The position numbers and the translations under genes are program-made. 56,643 nt of DNA from Polaromonas sp. UBA5171 (GTDB taxonomy: Bacteria > Pseudomonadota > Gammaproteobacteria > Burkholderiales > Burkholderiaceae_C), in assembly GCA_002413395.1 (NCBI GenBank), contig DHWX01000098.1, forward strand, positions 99,255 through 155,897, in the 5' to 3' direction. Shown here piece after piece: positions 25,891-34,357 of the stretch; within the stretch, counting starts at the first letter, position 1; each line of letters starts with the position of its first letter. Below the pieces are notes generated by a model. It did no database searches and had not been told where the DNA came from. It was given only the letters and a program-made list of their open reading frames with translations.

Positions 25891-27171
25891 ATGGTGAATA
25901 AAAAAACCGCAAGAGAATTTGTCCGACGGCTCGGACCTGGCCTCATCACGGGTGCTGCCGACGATGACCCAAGCGGCATCGCTACTTACTCGCAGGCCGG
26001 TTCCCAGTTTCGGTTTGCACTGGTCTGGACACTGTTAATAACCACCCCGCTCATGATTGGCATCCAGATGCTGTCAGCCCGCATTGGGTGGGTGACTGGA
26101 GAGGGCCTTGCGGCGAACATCAACAAGATGTTTCCGCGTTGGTTGACCAAAATCTTGGTGGGCCTGCTGGTTGTCGCTAACACCATCAACATTGCCGCCG
26201 ATATCGGTGCCATGGGTGAGGCGGTACGGCTGCTGGTCGGTGGTTCACTGACTCTGTACGTGCTTGGTTTTGGTGCAATATGCATCGCGACGCAGGTATT
26301 CTTTTCTTATGAACGCACCGTTCGTGTCCTTAAGTGGCTGACCCTTGCCTTGTTTGCCTATGTGGCCGTGATTCTGACCGTCTCAGTTCCATGGCGCCAG
26401 GCCTTATCGGAATCGCTGCGTCCTTGGTCATTTTTCCCAAAGGACGTCTCGATCAAGGATTACACAGCGATGGTGGTTGCCGTTCTGGGTACCACAATCA
26501 GCCCCTACTTATTCTTCTGGCAAGCCGCCCAGGAGGTAGAAGATAACAATCGCCGGACCAAGGCTCAAGAACTCCGGCTGCACCCTGAGTACGCGGCCAA
26601 GCATTTGTCTCGAATCAAGCATGACACCTATGCTGGAATGACGTTCTCTAATGTCATTGCTCTATGCATCGTCATTGCAACTGCAGTAACCTTGAACATG
26701 CAAGGCATCACCAACATTCAGACGTCAGCCCAGGCTGCCGAAGCCCTCCGGCCGGTAGCTGGTGAATTTGCGTTCGCGGTCTTTGCTTTGGGGATTATCG
26801 GAACGGGTCTTCTCGCAGTTCCGGTGCTCGCCGGTTCTGCGGCATACGCAGTGAGCGAGCTTTACGGCTGGAAGGCCAGCCTATCTCATGGATTTCATGA
26901 AGCGAAGGGCTTCTATCTCATCATCATTGCCGCCACGGGGATTGGCACTATCATGGGCTTCATCGAGGTTGACCCTATCAAGGCGCTGGTTTGGAGCGCC
27001 ATCGTCAACGGTGTCATTTCGGTGCCCATCATGGCGGCGCTTATGTGGATTGGCCAGTCGAAAAGGCTGATGGGTAAATACACCATCAGTGCGCGCCATC
27101 GTTTCTTCGGCTGGGCCGCCACGCTGGTAATGGCTGTTGCCGTGGTATTGATGTTTGCGACGAGCTTCTGA
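25891..27171 (+). CDS. Nramp-related divalent metal transporter, non-canonical
   Basis: A 426-residue polytopic protein of the Nramp (SLC11) fold. The unwound TM1 motif, DPGN in canonical Nramp, reads DDDPSGIATYSQAG (24-37), and the TM6 site, normally with a metal-binding methionine (MPH), reads TTISPYLFFWQ (201-211). This places it in a divergent branch; related branches (NRMT) move Mg2+ or other ions, so Mn2+ should not be assumed. AAGGTG about 8 bp before the ATG at 25891 decides the start over an in-frame codon at 25726. Located next to a riboswitch-controlled Mn2+ exporter. Confidence 0.85.
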   Translation: MVNKKTAREFVRRLGPGLITGAADDDPSGIATYSQAGSQFRFALVWTLLITTPLMIGIQMLSARIGWVTGEGLAANINKMFPRWLTKILVGLLVVANTINIAADIGAMGEAVRLLVGGSLTLYVLGFGAICIATQVFFSYERTVRVLKWLTLALFAYVAVILTVSVPWRQALSESLRPWSFFPKDVSIKDYTAMVVAVLGTTISPYLFFWQAAQEVEDNNRRTKAQELRLHPEYAAKHLSRIKHDTYAGMTFSNVIALCIVIATAVTLNMQGITNIQTSAQAAEALRPVAGEFAFAVFALGIIGTGLLAVPVLAGSAAYAVSELYGWKASLSHGFHEAKGFYLIIIAATGIGTIMGFIEVDPIKALVWSAIVNGVISVPIMAALMWIGQSKRLMGKYTISARHRFFGWAATLVMAVAVVLMFATSF

Positions 27172-27214
27172 TTTACGGGTAGCCGCATCGTGGAGAGGGA
27201 GACATCTGTCCAGC

Positions 27215-27220
27215 TATACT
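27215..27220 (+). promoter_or_regulatory. candidate -10 box for the riboswitch transcript
   Basis: TATACT lies about 19 bp before the conserved start of the riboswitch. No good -35 hexamer is visible at the ideal spacing, so this is tentative. Confidence 0.35.
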
Positions 27221-27236
27221 GCTCCTGCACTCGTCA

Positions 27237-27395
27237 TTGGGGAGTAGCCGCCCTGCGCATGCAGGGGTCCGCGTCAACATACTTGGCCCTCACGGCCATG
27301 GTGCGAACAGCTTCAAGCTTGGCAAGACCTTTGACCGCACTGCCTCCGGATGGGCCGGGGATGCCGTGAGGTCTTTGGTTTTTCGCTGGCCCCTG
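27237..27395 (+). ncRNA. yybP-ykoY manganese riboswitch
   Basis: The leader carries the family's conserved pieces in order: GGGGAGTAGCC at about 27239, GTCAACATACTTGGCC, ACGGCCATGGTGCG, GGCAAGACCTTTGACC and the closing GTGAGGTCTTTGG at about 27366-27378. This is the yybP-ykoY aptamer, which binds Mn2+ and turns on exporter genes. It ends about 10-25 bp before the UPF0016 start codon, so control of translation start is likely; no T-run terminator is seen. Confidence 0.92.
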
Positions 27396-27403
27396 GAGTT
27401 TTC

Positions 27404-27976
27404 ATGGAAGCTTTCCTCGTATCAACCGGTGTCATCGCCCTCGGAGAAATGGGCGACAAAACCCAACTGCTGGCGTTCCTTCTCGCCGCGACGTTCAAAC
27501 GACCACTTCCCATCATCCTGGGAATCCTGACGGCAACTGTCGTCAACCATGCGTTGGCGGGCCTGGTTGGAGTCTGGATAGCTGCCCAGTTGGGGCCCAA
27601 CATTCTTCGCTGGGTCATTGGGGTCTCGTTCCTCGCAATGGCCGTTTGGATACTCATACCCGACAAGACAGACGACGACGCGGCAGGAGGTAAGCAGCGA
27701 TTCGGTGTCTTCGGAACGACCGTCCTCGCTTTCTTCCTGGCTGAGATGGGCGACAAGACGCAAATTGCAACCGTGGCTTTGGCGGCTCGCTACCATGACC
27801 TCGTGCCGGTGGTGGCCGGAACGACACTTGGCATGATGCTGGCCGACGTTCCCGCAGTCTTCCTGGGGGACACCATTGGGAAAAAGGTTTCGATGCCGCT
27901 GGTTCATGGCATCGCGGCTCTCATATTCGGCATCCTCGGCGTATTGGCACTGCTCAACGTCGGCAACGTTTTCTAA
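27404..27976 (+). CDS. UPF0016/GDT1-family manganese exporter
   Basis: A 190-residue membrane protein made of two homologous halves, each with the family signature E-x-G-D-K-(T/S): GEMGDKTQ (14-21) and AEMGDKTQ (113-120). The UPF0016 (TMEM165/GDT1, bacterial Mnx/MneA) family moves Mn2+/Ca2+ out of the cytosol. The manganese riboswitch in its leader directly supports a Mn2+ efflux role. The ATG at 27404 follows a CTGGAG site. Confidence 0.93.
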   Translation: MEAFLVSTGVIALGEMGDKTQLLAFLLAATFKRPLPIILGILTATVVNHALAGLVGVWIAAQLGPNILRWVIGVSFLAMAVWILIPDKTDDDAAGGKQRFGVFGTTVLAFFLAEMGDKTQIATVALAARYHDLVPVVAGTTLGMMLADVPAVFLGDTIGKKVSMPLVHGIAALIFGILGVLALLNVGNVF

Positions 27977-28445
27977 AGGAATTAACCATGCATACCCATG
28001 ACCTGAGTGCCTGACGTCGAACTCCAAAAGGTCAAGGTCAAACACCGGTGTAGCTTTCAAGGCGAGGCCGCGCCGGGCTCTGCTGAAACTGCTTCCAAAC
28101 CATCTTGGCAACCATCTTCTGCATGACGCCGAAGATGGCCGAGCGATCAAACATGCAGGACAGACCAACGCTGTATCTCACGCCAATGCACGCCGCAAAA
28201 GACAAGCTGTGCAGCATGTTCGACCATTCTGCGCGCGCATGAGAGCACACCATGGCACAATCAATCATGCTGTGTCGAAACCCCCATATGGAGGGGATAC
28301 CTCGAAAATTGACGGTACTTTTCAAACTACCATTCTGAGAACCTGGTATTCATGTGGGTTATCGGCCATTTTGTGGTTCCGGTCTCACCACGGACGCTCA
28401 TCCATGCGTCGGCCGTTTCCTTGAAAACTGGATAAGATAAATTCC
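27977..28445. other. gene-free stretch with possible dmeF start remnant
   Basis: Right after the exporter stop there is AAGGAATTAACC and an ATG at 27988 reading MHTHDLSA and a stop. This resembles the opening of DmeF-type cation diffusion facilitators (MHTHDLS...), so it may be the surviving start of a lost metal exporter gene. The rest of the stretch holds only short, unconvincing ORFs on both strands (for example 28135-28242) and no RNA gene I recognise. Confidence 0.3.
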
Positions 28446-29087
28446 ATGACTCGCTACAACACCCCTTTTGAAATTCATGTGCATGGCGAAGTGCCCCTGC
28501 GCGCTGATGTCAGCTTTGAGCAATTGCAGGAGGCTCTCAAGCCGTTGTGGAGGTACACGGGCTCAAAATCATTGGCGGCCGGTGCCGCAAGTGTTTATGA
28601 AGAAGAGCCCGGCATCCAGTTTGATGTTCACAAGCATTTGTTGCAGATGTGCTGGACGGTGCCGGGGGATGAAGATTTTCGCCAGGCGCTCGATGAAATG
28701 TGCATGGGGCTCAATGAGCTGGCTGAGATCGGTGCGCCCATTGAAGTGACATTTTATGATTCGGACTTTGATGACGAGGAAGAGGAAGAGGGCTCCGAAG
28801 ACGACGAGGCACGGGATGACTTTGCCATGTACTTTGTTGGCCCCACGCCGGCTGCGATCATGCAGGTTCAGCGCGATTTGCTGGTGCAGGACATGATCGG
28901 CCTCATGGAGCGACATTTCGATGCTTCCGAACTTGGCGAAGTCGTGGCGGCTGTTGACAAGCTGTTCGAGCGGCGATTTGATGCGCTGGTCAATTCCATG
29001 CAGCTTGGCAGACCGCCGCGTGGTCCCGGCGGGGCGCAAGGCGGATCGGGCCACGGCGGTGGCCGCAAACCCCGGCATCTTCATTAG
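28446..29087 (+). CDS. conserved hypothetical protein with acidic linker
   Basis: 213 residues, no signal or membrane segment. An N-terminal domain (about 1-100, FEIHVHGEVPLRADVSFEQL) leads to a very acidic stretch (about 103-122, DFDDEEEEEGSEDDEARDD), a second folded part (about 125-188) and a Gly/Pro/Arg-rich tail ending in histidines. It resembles a family I associate with Comamonadaceae, possibly DUF6806; function unknown. Its stop overlaps the convergent TetR gene stop by 4 bp. Confidence 0.7.
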   Translation: MTRYNTPFEIHVHGEVPLRADVSFEQLQEALKPLWRYTGSKSLAAGAASVYEEEPGIQFDVHKHLLQMCWTVPGDEDFRQALDEMCMGLNELAEIGAPIEVTFYDSDFDDEEEEEGSEDDEARDDFAMYFVGPTPAAIMQVQRDLLVQDMIGLMERHFDASELGEVVAAVDKLFERRFDALVNSMQLGRPPRGPGGAQGGSGHGGGRKPRHLH

Positions 29088-29746
29088 GGCGATTCTGGAA
29101 TGCTGCCTGGCGTCACACTGATTACCTGACTGCTGGCAAATCCCAGGCCGCAAAGATAAACGTTGATGGCGCATTGACCAATTTCCAGGAGGTCAAACGC
29201 ATCCGGATCGAGCAGCCAGTTTTGTATCAGACCGTCTATCAGGGCGTGTAAACCCTGCGCGACCATCGAGGCCGTGGCAGGCAGTTGTACACCCGAGTGG
29301 CTGGCCGCTGCATCCATGCTGCGTTCAATGTGCTTTAGAAATCCGTTGCGTACTGCCAGGTGACGAAGGCGAACCGCCTGCAGCTCTTGTATATATTCCA
29401 CTTTTTGGGTCGCCACTTCAAATACACGGCGCGTTTGGGCGTCAGTAACAATTTGCTTGAGAGCTTTGTGGGTTGCCTGGCGTATATGGTCAAGCGCATT
29501 GACATTGGTGTCTTCGGGATCAAGGAAGGACTCTTCCATGGGCAGCGAGACCCGTTGCATCATGGCGTTGAACAGGTCAGCCTTGTCCTTGAAATGCCAA
29601 TAAACGGCACCCCGGGTTGCGCCCGCACGCCGGGCAATGTCCTGCAGGCTGGTGCGCGACACGCCCTGCGCTTGAAACAAGTGTTCAGCCGCATCCAGCA
29701 ATTTGTGGCGGGTTGCCAGCGCGTCTCCCTTGGTTCGGCGAGCCAA
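29084..29746 (-). CDS. acrR: TetR/AcrR-family repressor of the adjacent RND pump
   Basis: A 220-residue regulator with a typical AcrR/TtgR N-terminal HTH (DIARRAGATRGAVYWHFKDK at about 41-60) and a variable ligand-binding C-terminal domain. It is divergent from the RND operon, with a perfect inverted repeat between them. By analogy to AcrR/TtgR it should repress the pump and itself and be released by hydrophobic drugs or phenolics; that is inference. Confidence 0.88.
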   Translation of the reverse strand: MARRTKGDALATRHKLLDAAEHLFQAQGVSRTSLQDIARRAGATRGAVYWHFKDKADLFNAMMQRVSLPMEESFLDPEDTNVNALDHIRQATHKALKQIVTDAQTRRVFEVATQKVEYIQELQAVRLRHLAVRNGFLKHIERSMDAAASHSGVQLPATASMVAQGLHALIDGLIQNWLLDPDAFDLLEIGQCAINVYLCGLGFASSQVISVTPGSIPESP

Positions 29747-29781
29747 TCAATGTCTCCTGAAGGTAAATTTCACGGATATCA

Positions 29782-29803
29782 TTACATTCATCACTGAATG
29801 TAA
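29782..29803. promoter_or_regulatory. AcrR/TtgR-like operator
   Basis: The half-site TTACATTCA (29782-29790) and its exact complement TGAATGTAA (29795-29803) are separated by TCAC. The sequence resembles the known AcrR and TtgR operators (ACATxCATT...TGAATGTA), and it lies 36 bp upstream of the repressor start and before the pump operon. Confidence 0.75.
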
Positions 29804-29920
29804 ACTATTAGTTTCCTAAAAGCTTTTATTCTTACGACTTTTTGGTGCTTCGCTTTTGCCGCAATCGCCAATGCCGCACGGCTTCTTTGTCCTTTTTCCT
29901 CAAAAAATTTCAGGAACAGC

Positions 29921-31165
29921 ATGCTTATTTCCCGTTTTTTTCAGACTTGCAGGGTTCCCGATGCCACATCCCTTCAGCCGCTGCTTGCGATTGTTGCGCT
30001 TTCATTGTTTTTGGCCGGATGTGGCAAAGGTGACAATCCGCAGGGCGGTGCGGCGCCGCCACCAGCCCAGGTCGGTGTAGTCACCGTGACGCAGGGCGAC
30101 GTCGGTCTGGTGACTGAGTTGCCGGGTCGTCTTGAGGCTTCGCGTGTCGCTCAGGTCAGGGCGCGAGCCGCTGGCATTTTGCAAAAAAGACAATTTCGTG
30201 AGGGTAGTGACGTGAAAGCGGGGCAACTGCTGTTCAGCATAGACGCAGCACCCTACGCCGCGGCGGTCGCCAGTGCCAAAGCCGGCCAGGCTCGCGCTGA
30301 AGCCAATCTGGTGCAAGCCCAGGCGCTGGCAGAGCGTTACAAGCCACTGGTTGAAGCCAATGCAGTCAGCAAGCAGGAATACGCCAATGCCGTGGCGGCG
30401 CAAAAGCAGGCCGAAGCTGACGTCGTGGTGGGCAAGGCGAATGTGCAAACAGCCAGTATCAACTTGGGCTACGCCTCGGTCACTGCGCCGATCTCGGGCC
30501 GTATCGGCCGCGCGCTGGTTACCGAGGGTGCGCTGGTCGGTCAGGGGGAGGCTACCCAGCTTGCCGTGATCCAGCAAATCAACCCCATGTATGTCAACTT
30601 TACGCAGTCCGCCTCTGAAGTGATGAAGCTGCGCGCGGCGATGGACAGCGGGCAGTTCAAGCGTGCCAGTGGGGCTGATGCGGCCAGTGTGCGCATTGTG
30701 CTTGAGGACGGCACGGAATACCCGCACCCCGGACGCCTGCTTTTTTCAGACCTGACGGTTGACGCCACGACGGGGCAGATCACTCTGAGGGCTGAGGTTC
30801 CGAATCCGGGTGGGCGGTTGTTGCCTGGACTGTATGTGCGTGTGCGCCTGGAGCAGGCTCAGGCAACCCATGCCATGACCCTTCCCCAGCAGGCTGTGAC
30901 ACGGACGACGCAAGGGGACACAGTCATGGTGGTGGACGCCAACGGCAAAGTCACGCCACGGATGATCAAGATCGGCTCCGCCAAAGGTGGCCAGTGGGTG
31001 GTGCTGGACGGACTGAAAACGGGCGAACAGGTCATGGTCGATGGCTTCCAGAAATTGCAGCCTGGTGCTACGGTGAAGCCGGTGCCGTGGAAACTGGCCG
31101 AGGCACAACCCGCCGGTGCAGCGGGTGCCGTTTCTGCGCCCGCTGCTTCAGCGGCTGAAAAGTAA
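29921..31165 (+). CDS. acrA: RND efflux periplasmic adaptor (AcrA/MexA-like)
   Basis: A 414-residue membrane-fusion lipoprotein with a signal peptide and a lipobox LAGC near residue 36. A barrel-sandwich, hairpin and beta-barrel layout is visible: VTQGDVGLVTELPGRLEASR, a coiled-coil rich in Ala/Gln (about 100-170) and DLTVDATTGQITLRAEVPNP. It joins the inner-membrane pump to the outer-membrane channel. An Ala-rich tail ends the protein. It is 12 bp upstream of the pump gene. Confidence 0.92.
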   Translation: MLISRFFQTCRVPDATSLQPLLAIVALSLFLAGCGKGDNPQGGAAPPPAQVGVVTVTQGDVGLVTELPGRLEASRVAQVRARAAGILQKRQFREGSDVKAGQLLFSIDAAPYAAAVASAKAGQARAEANLVQAQALAERYKPLVEANAVSKQEYANAVAAQKQAEADVVVGKANVQTASINLGYASVTAPISGRIGRALVTEGALVGQGEATQLAVIQQINPMYVNFTQSASEVMKLRAAMDSGQFKRASGADAASVRIVLEDGTEYPHPGRLLFSDLTVDATTGQITLRAEVPNPGGRLLPGLYVRVRLEQAQATHAMTLPQQAVTRTTQGDTVMVVDANGKVTPRMIKIGSAKGGQWVVLDGLKTGEQVMVDGFQKLQPGATVKPVPWKLAEAQPAGAAGAVSAPAASAAEK

Positions 31166-31177
31166 GGAGCCCGTCGC

Positions 31178-34100
31178 ATGGCCAAGTTTTTTATTGATCG
31201 GCCGATCTTTGCCTGGGTGATTGCCCTGTTCATTCTGGTCGTTGGCAGCGTTGCGATCACGCAGTTGCCCATTGCACAGTACCCGCCTGTGGCACCGCCT
31301 TCAATCGTGGTCTCGGCCAACTACCCAGGCGCGTCAGCCAGTACGCTGGAAGACAGTGTGCTGAGCGTGATTGAGCGCGAAATGAATGGCACTCCCGGCC
31401 TGCTGTATATGGAGTCGGTGGCCCAAGCCAATGGTACCGGCAACATCACCCTGAGTTTTCAGCCCGGTACCAATGCCGATCTGGCGCAGGTTGATGTGCA
31501 GAACCGGTTGTCGCGCGCCGCACCGCGCTTGCCGCAGGCCGTGACGCAGCAGGGTGTTCGTGTGGATAAATCGAACACCAACTTTCTTCTGTTCACGATT
31601 CTGTCCTCAACCAACCCGGCGATCGATCCGGTGGCGCTGGGTGACTATGCGTCGCGCAACATTCTTCCGGAAATCCAGCGCCTGCCCGGTATTGGTCAGG
31701 CCCAGTTGTTTGGCACCGAGCGTGCCATGCGCATCTGGATCGACCCAGCCAAGCTTGCAGGATTTGCGCTGTCGGCCTCGGACGTCACGACTGCCATCCG
31801 GTCACAGAATGCCCAGATTGCATCCGGCACGATTGGTGACCTTCCCAACGTGGCAGGTCAGGGCATTGCTGCCACCGTGGTCGTGGACGGGCAGCTTTCG
31901 AGCGTCGAGCAGTTTGGCAATGTGGTGTTGAGGGCCAACACCGATGGTTCTACCGTGCGCCTGAAAGACGTGGCGCGGATTGAGTTGGGCGCGCAGAGCT
32001 ATGCGACCTCGGCCCGCCTCAATGGCAAACCTTCCACCGGCATTGGCGTGCAGCTCACGCCCACCGGCAATGCCCTGGATGCCGCCAAGGCGGTTCGTGC
32101 CAAGATGGAAGAGCTCAAGCGCTACTTTCCCCAAGGCGTGAGTTACACCATTCCCTATGACAGTTCTGGCTTTGTGAGCATCTCGATTCGCGAGGTGGCG
32201 GTAACCCTGATTGAGGCAGTAGTGCTGGTGTTTCTGGTGATGTTTCTGTTTCTGCAGAGTATCCGTTACACCATCATCCCGACGATTGTGGTTCCGGTGG
32301 CCTTGCTGGGGACGTTTGCCACGCTGCTGGCGCTGGGTTTCTCAATCAACGTGCTGACCATGTTTGGCATGGTGCTGGTGATCGGTATCGTGGTTGACGA
32401 TGCGATCGTGGTGGTGGAAAACGTCGAGCGCATCATGAGCGAGGAGGGCTTGCCACCGCTGGAGGCCACGCGCAAGGCCATGGGTCAGATTTCCGGGGCC
32501 ATCATCGGCGTGACGGTGGTGCTGATTTCAGTGTTTGTGCCGCTGGCATTTTTTGCCGGATCGGTCGGCAATATTTACCGTCAGTTTGCCGCGGTCATGG
32601 TGGCGTCGATCAGTTTTTCTGCGTTCATGGCGCTGTCTCTCACGCCAGCGCTGTGCGCCACGCTGCTCAAGCCGGTGCAGGCCGGTCACAAGCATGAAAA
32701 AACCGGTTTTTTTGGCTGGTTCAACCGCAGCTTTGCGCGTACCGCCAAGAATTACGAAGGGCTGGTGGCCCGCCTGCTGCGCCGCGCCGGGCGCTACCTG
32801 ATTATTTATGCCGCCATCATCGGCGTGCTGGTGCTGGTTTATACGCGCCTGCCTACTTCCTTCCTGCCGCAGGAAGATCAGGGCAACATGCTGGTCAATA
32901 TCCAGTTGCCGCCGGGCGCCACCCAGGAACGCACGCGCGCAGTGATTGAACAGGTGGAAGGCTACATGCTCAAGCAGCCTGAAGTGCAGAGCATGGTGGG
33001 TGTGCTGGGCTTCAGTTTTTCGGGGCAGGGTCAAAATGCGGCGCTGGCCTTTGTGACACTCAAGGACTGGTCCGAACGCAAGGGCAAAGGGCAATCGGCG
33101 GACGCCTTGGCCGGGCGCGCCTTCGGTGCGCTCTCGGGGATTCGTGATGCGTTCATTTTTCCCCTGAGCCCGCCGCCCATCCGTGAACTTGGTTCTTCCA
33201 GCGGCTTTAATTTCCGCCTGCAGGACCGCGCTGGCGCAGGCCATGAGGCTTTGCTGGCCGCGCGTAACCAGTTGCTGGGCATGGCGTCCAAAAGCCCGTT
33301 GCTGACACAGGTGCGACCCGATGGGCTTGAGGACGCACCACAGTTGCAGATCGACATTGACCGCGACAAGGCAAATGCGTTGGGTGTGAGCTTTGACGCC
33401 ATCAATGCGGCACTGTCAACCGGGCTGGGTTCGAGTTATGTCAACGACTTTCCGAACCAGGGACGCTTGCAGCGCGTGGTGGTGCAGGCCGACGCACCCG
33501 CGCGCATGCAGCCCGATGACCTGCTCAAGCTCAATGCCAGCAATAGCCATGGCCAGCCGGTCCCGCTGTCGGCCTTTGCCACCACGCGCTGGGTTAATGG
33601 CACCATGCAGTCGATTCGCTACAACGGCTATCCGGCTATGCGGATCAGCGGCAGCGCTGCGCCGGGTTATAGCACCGGCGCAGCGATGGTTGAAATGGAA
33701 AAACTCGCGGCTCAACTGCCACAGGGTTTTGGCTATGAGTGGACCGGGCTGTCGCGCGAGGAAAAGCTGGCCGGCTCGCAGGCTTTTATTTTGTATGGCT
33801 TTGCAATTCTGGCGGTATTTTTATCGCTGGCCGCGTTGTATGAAAGCTGGTCGATTCCACTGGCCGTGATTCTGGTGGTTCCGCTCGGTGTAGTGGGCGT
33901 TTTGCTGGCGACCCTCCTGCGCAGCTATTCCAATGATGTGTATTTCCAGGTGGGCCTGATCACCATCATTGGCCTGTCGGCGAAAAACGCCATTTTGATC
34001 ATCGAGTTTGCAAAAGACCTGCAGGCGCAGGGCAAGGGCTTGATTGAGTCGGCGCTGGCTGCTGCCCATTTGCGTTTTCGGCCTATCGTCATGACCTCGA

Positions 34101-34357
34101 TGGCTTTCATGCTCGGTGTGTTGCCACTGGCGCTGTCGTCAGGCGCGGGTTCAGCGAGTCAGCGGGCCATCGGCACCGGCGTGATTGGCGGCATCCTCAC
34201 GGGCACCTCGCTGGCCGTATTCTTTGTACCCATTTTCTTTGTCATCATTCGCGGCTTTTTCAAGGGGAGCGAGCGACAGCGACAGATTTATGCTGAACAT
34301 GCCAGGGCGGCAGGCATCAAGGAAGATCAAGCCAATGAGGGGAAATCCCATGCGTAA
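31178..34357 (+). CDS. acrB: RND multidrug efflux transporter (AcrB/MexB-like)
   Basis: A 1059-residue HAE1-family pump. Seen are the N-terminal MAKFFIDRPIFAWVIALFIL, TM4 GIVVDDAIVVVENVE with the proton-relay aspartates, and GLSAKNAILIIEFAKD with the matching TM10 lysine. Two large periplasmic loops split two sets of six membrane segments. It works as a trimer, driven by protons. The stop overlaps the start of the outer-membrane factor gene. Confidence 0.95.
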   Translation: MAKFFIDRPIFAWVIALFILVVGSVAITQLPIAQYPPVAPPSIVVSANYPGASASTLEDSVLSVIEREMNGTPGLLYMESVAQANGTGNITLSFQPGTNADLAQVDVQNRLSRAAPRLPQAVTQQGVRVDKSNTNFLLFTILSSTNPAIDPVALGDYASRNILPEIQRLPGIGQAQLFGTERAMRIWIDPAKLAGFALSASDVTTAIRSQNAQIASGTIGDLPNVAGQGIAATVVVDGQLSSVEQFGNVVLRANTDGSTVRLKDVARIELGAQSYATSARLNGKPSTGIGVQLTPTGNALDAAKAVRAKMEELKRYFPQGVSYTIPYDSSGFVSISIREVAVTLIEAVVLVFLVMFLFLQSIRYTIIPTIVVPVALLGTFATLLALGFSINVLTMFGMVLVIGIVVDDAIVVVENVERIMSEEGLPPLEATRKAMGQISGAIIGVTVVLISVFVPLAFFAGSVGNIYRQFAAVMVASISFSAFMALSLTPALCATLLKPVQAGHKHEKTGFFGWFNRSFARTAKNYEGLVARLLRRAGRYLIIYAAIIGVLVLVYTRLPTSFLPQEDQGNMLVNIQLPPGATQERTRAVIEQVEGYMLKQPEVQSMVGVLGFSFSGQGQNAALAFVTLKDWSERKGKGQSADALAGRAFGALSGIRDAFIFPLSPPPIRELGSSSGFNFRLQDRAGAGHEALLAARNQLLGMASKSPLLTQVRPDGLEDAPQLQIDIDRDKANALGVSFDAINAALSTGLGSSYVNDFPNQGRLQRVVVQADAPARMQPDDLLKLNASNSHGQPVPLSAFATTRWVNGTMQSIRYNGYPAMRISGSAAPGYSTGAAMVEMEKLAAQLPQGFGYEWTGLSREEKLAGSQAFILYGFAILAVFLSLAALYESWSIPLAVILVVPLGVVGVLLATLLRSYSNDVYFQVGLITIIGLSAKNAILIIEFAKDLQAQGKGLIESALAAAHLRFRPIVMTSMAFMLGVLPLALSSGAGSASQRAIGTGVIGGILTGTSLAVFFVPIFFVIIRGFFKGSERQRQIYAEHARAAGIKEDQANEGKSHA

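Noticed and set aside
27422..28168. 248-codon minus-strand ORF across the UPF0016 gene and beyond
   Set aside because: It opposes a riboswitch-controlled gene with two E-x-G-D-K signatures; the extension past the gene is also unrecognisable.
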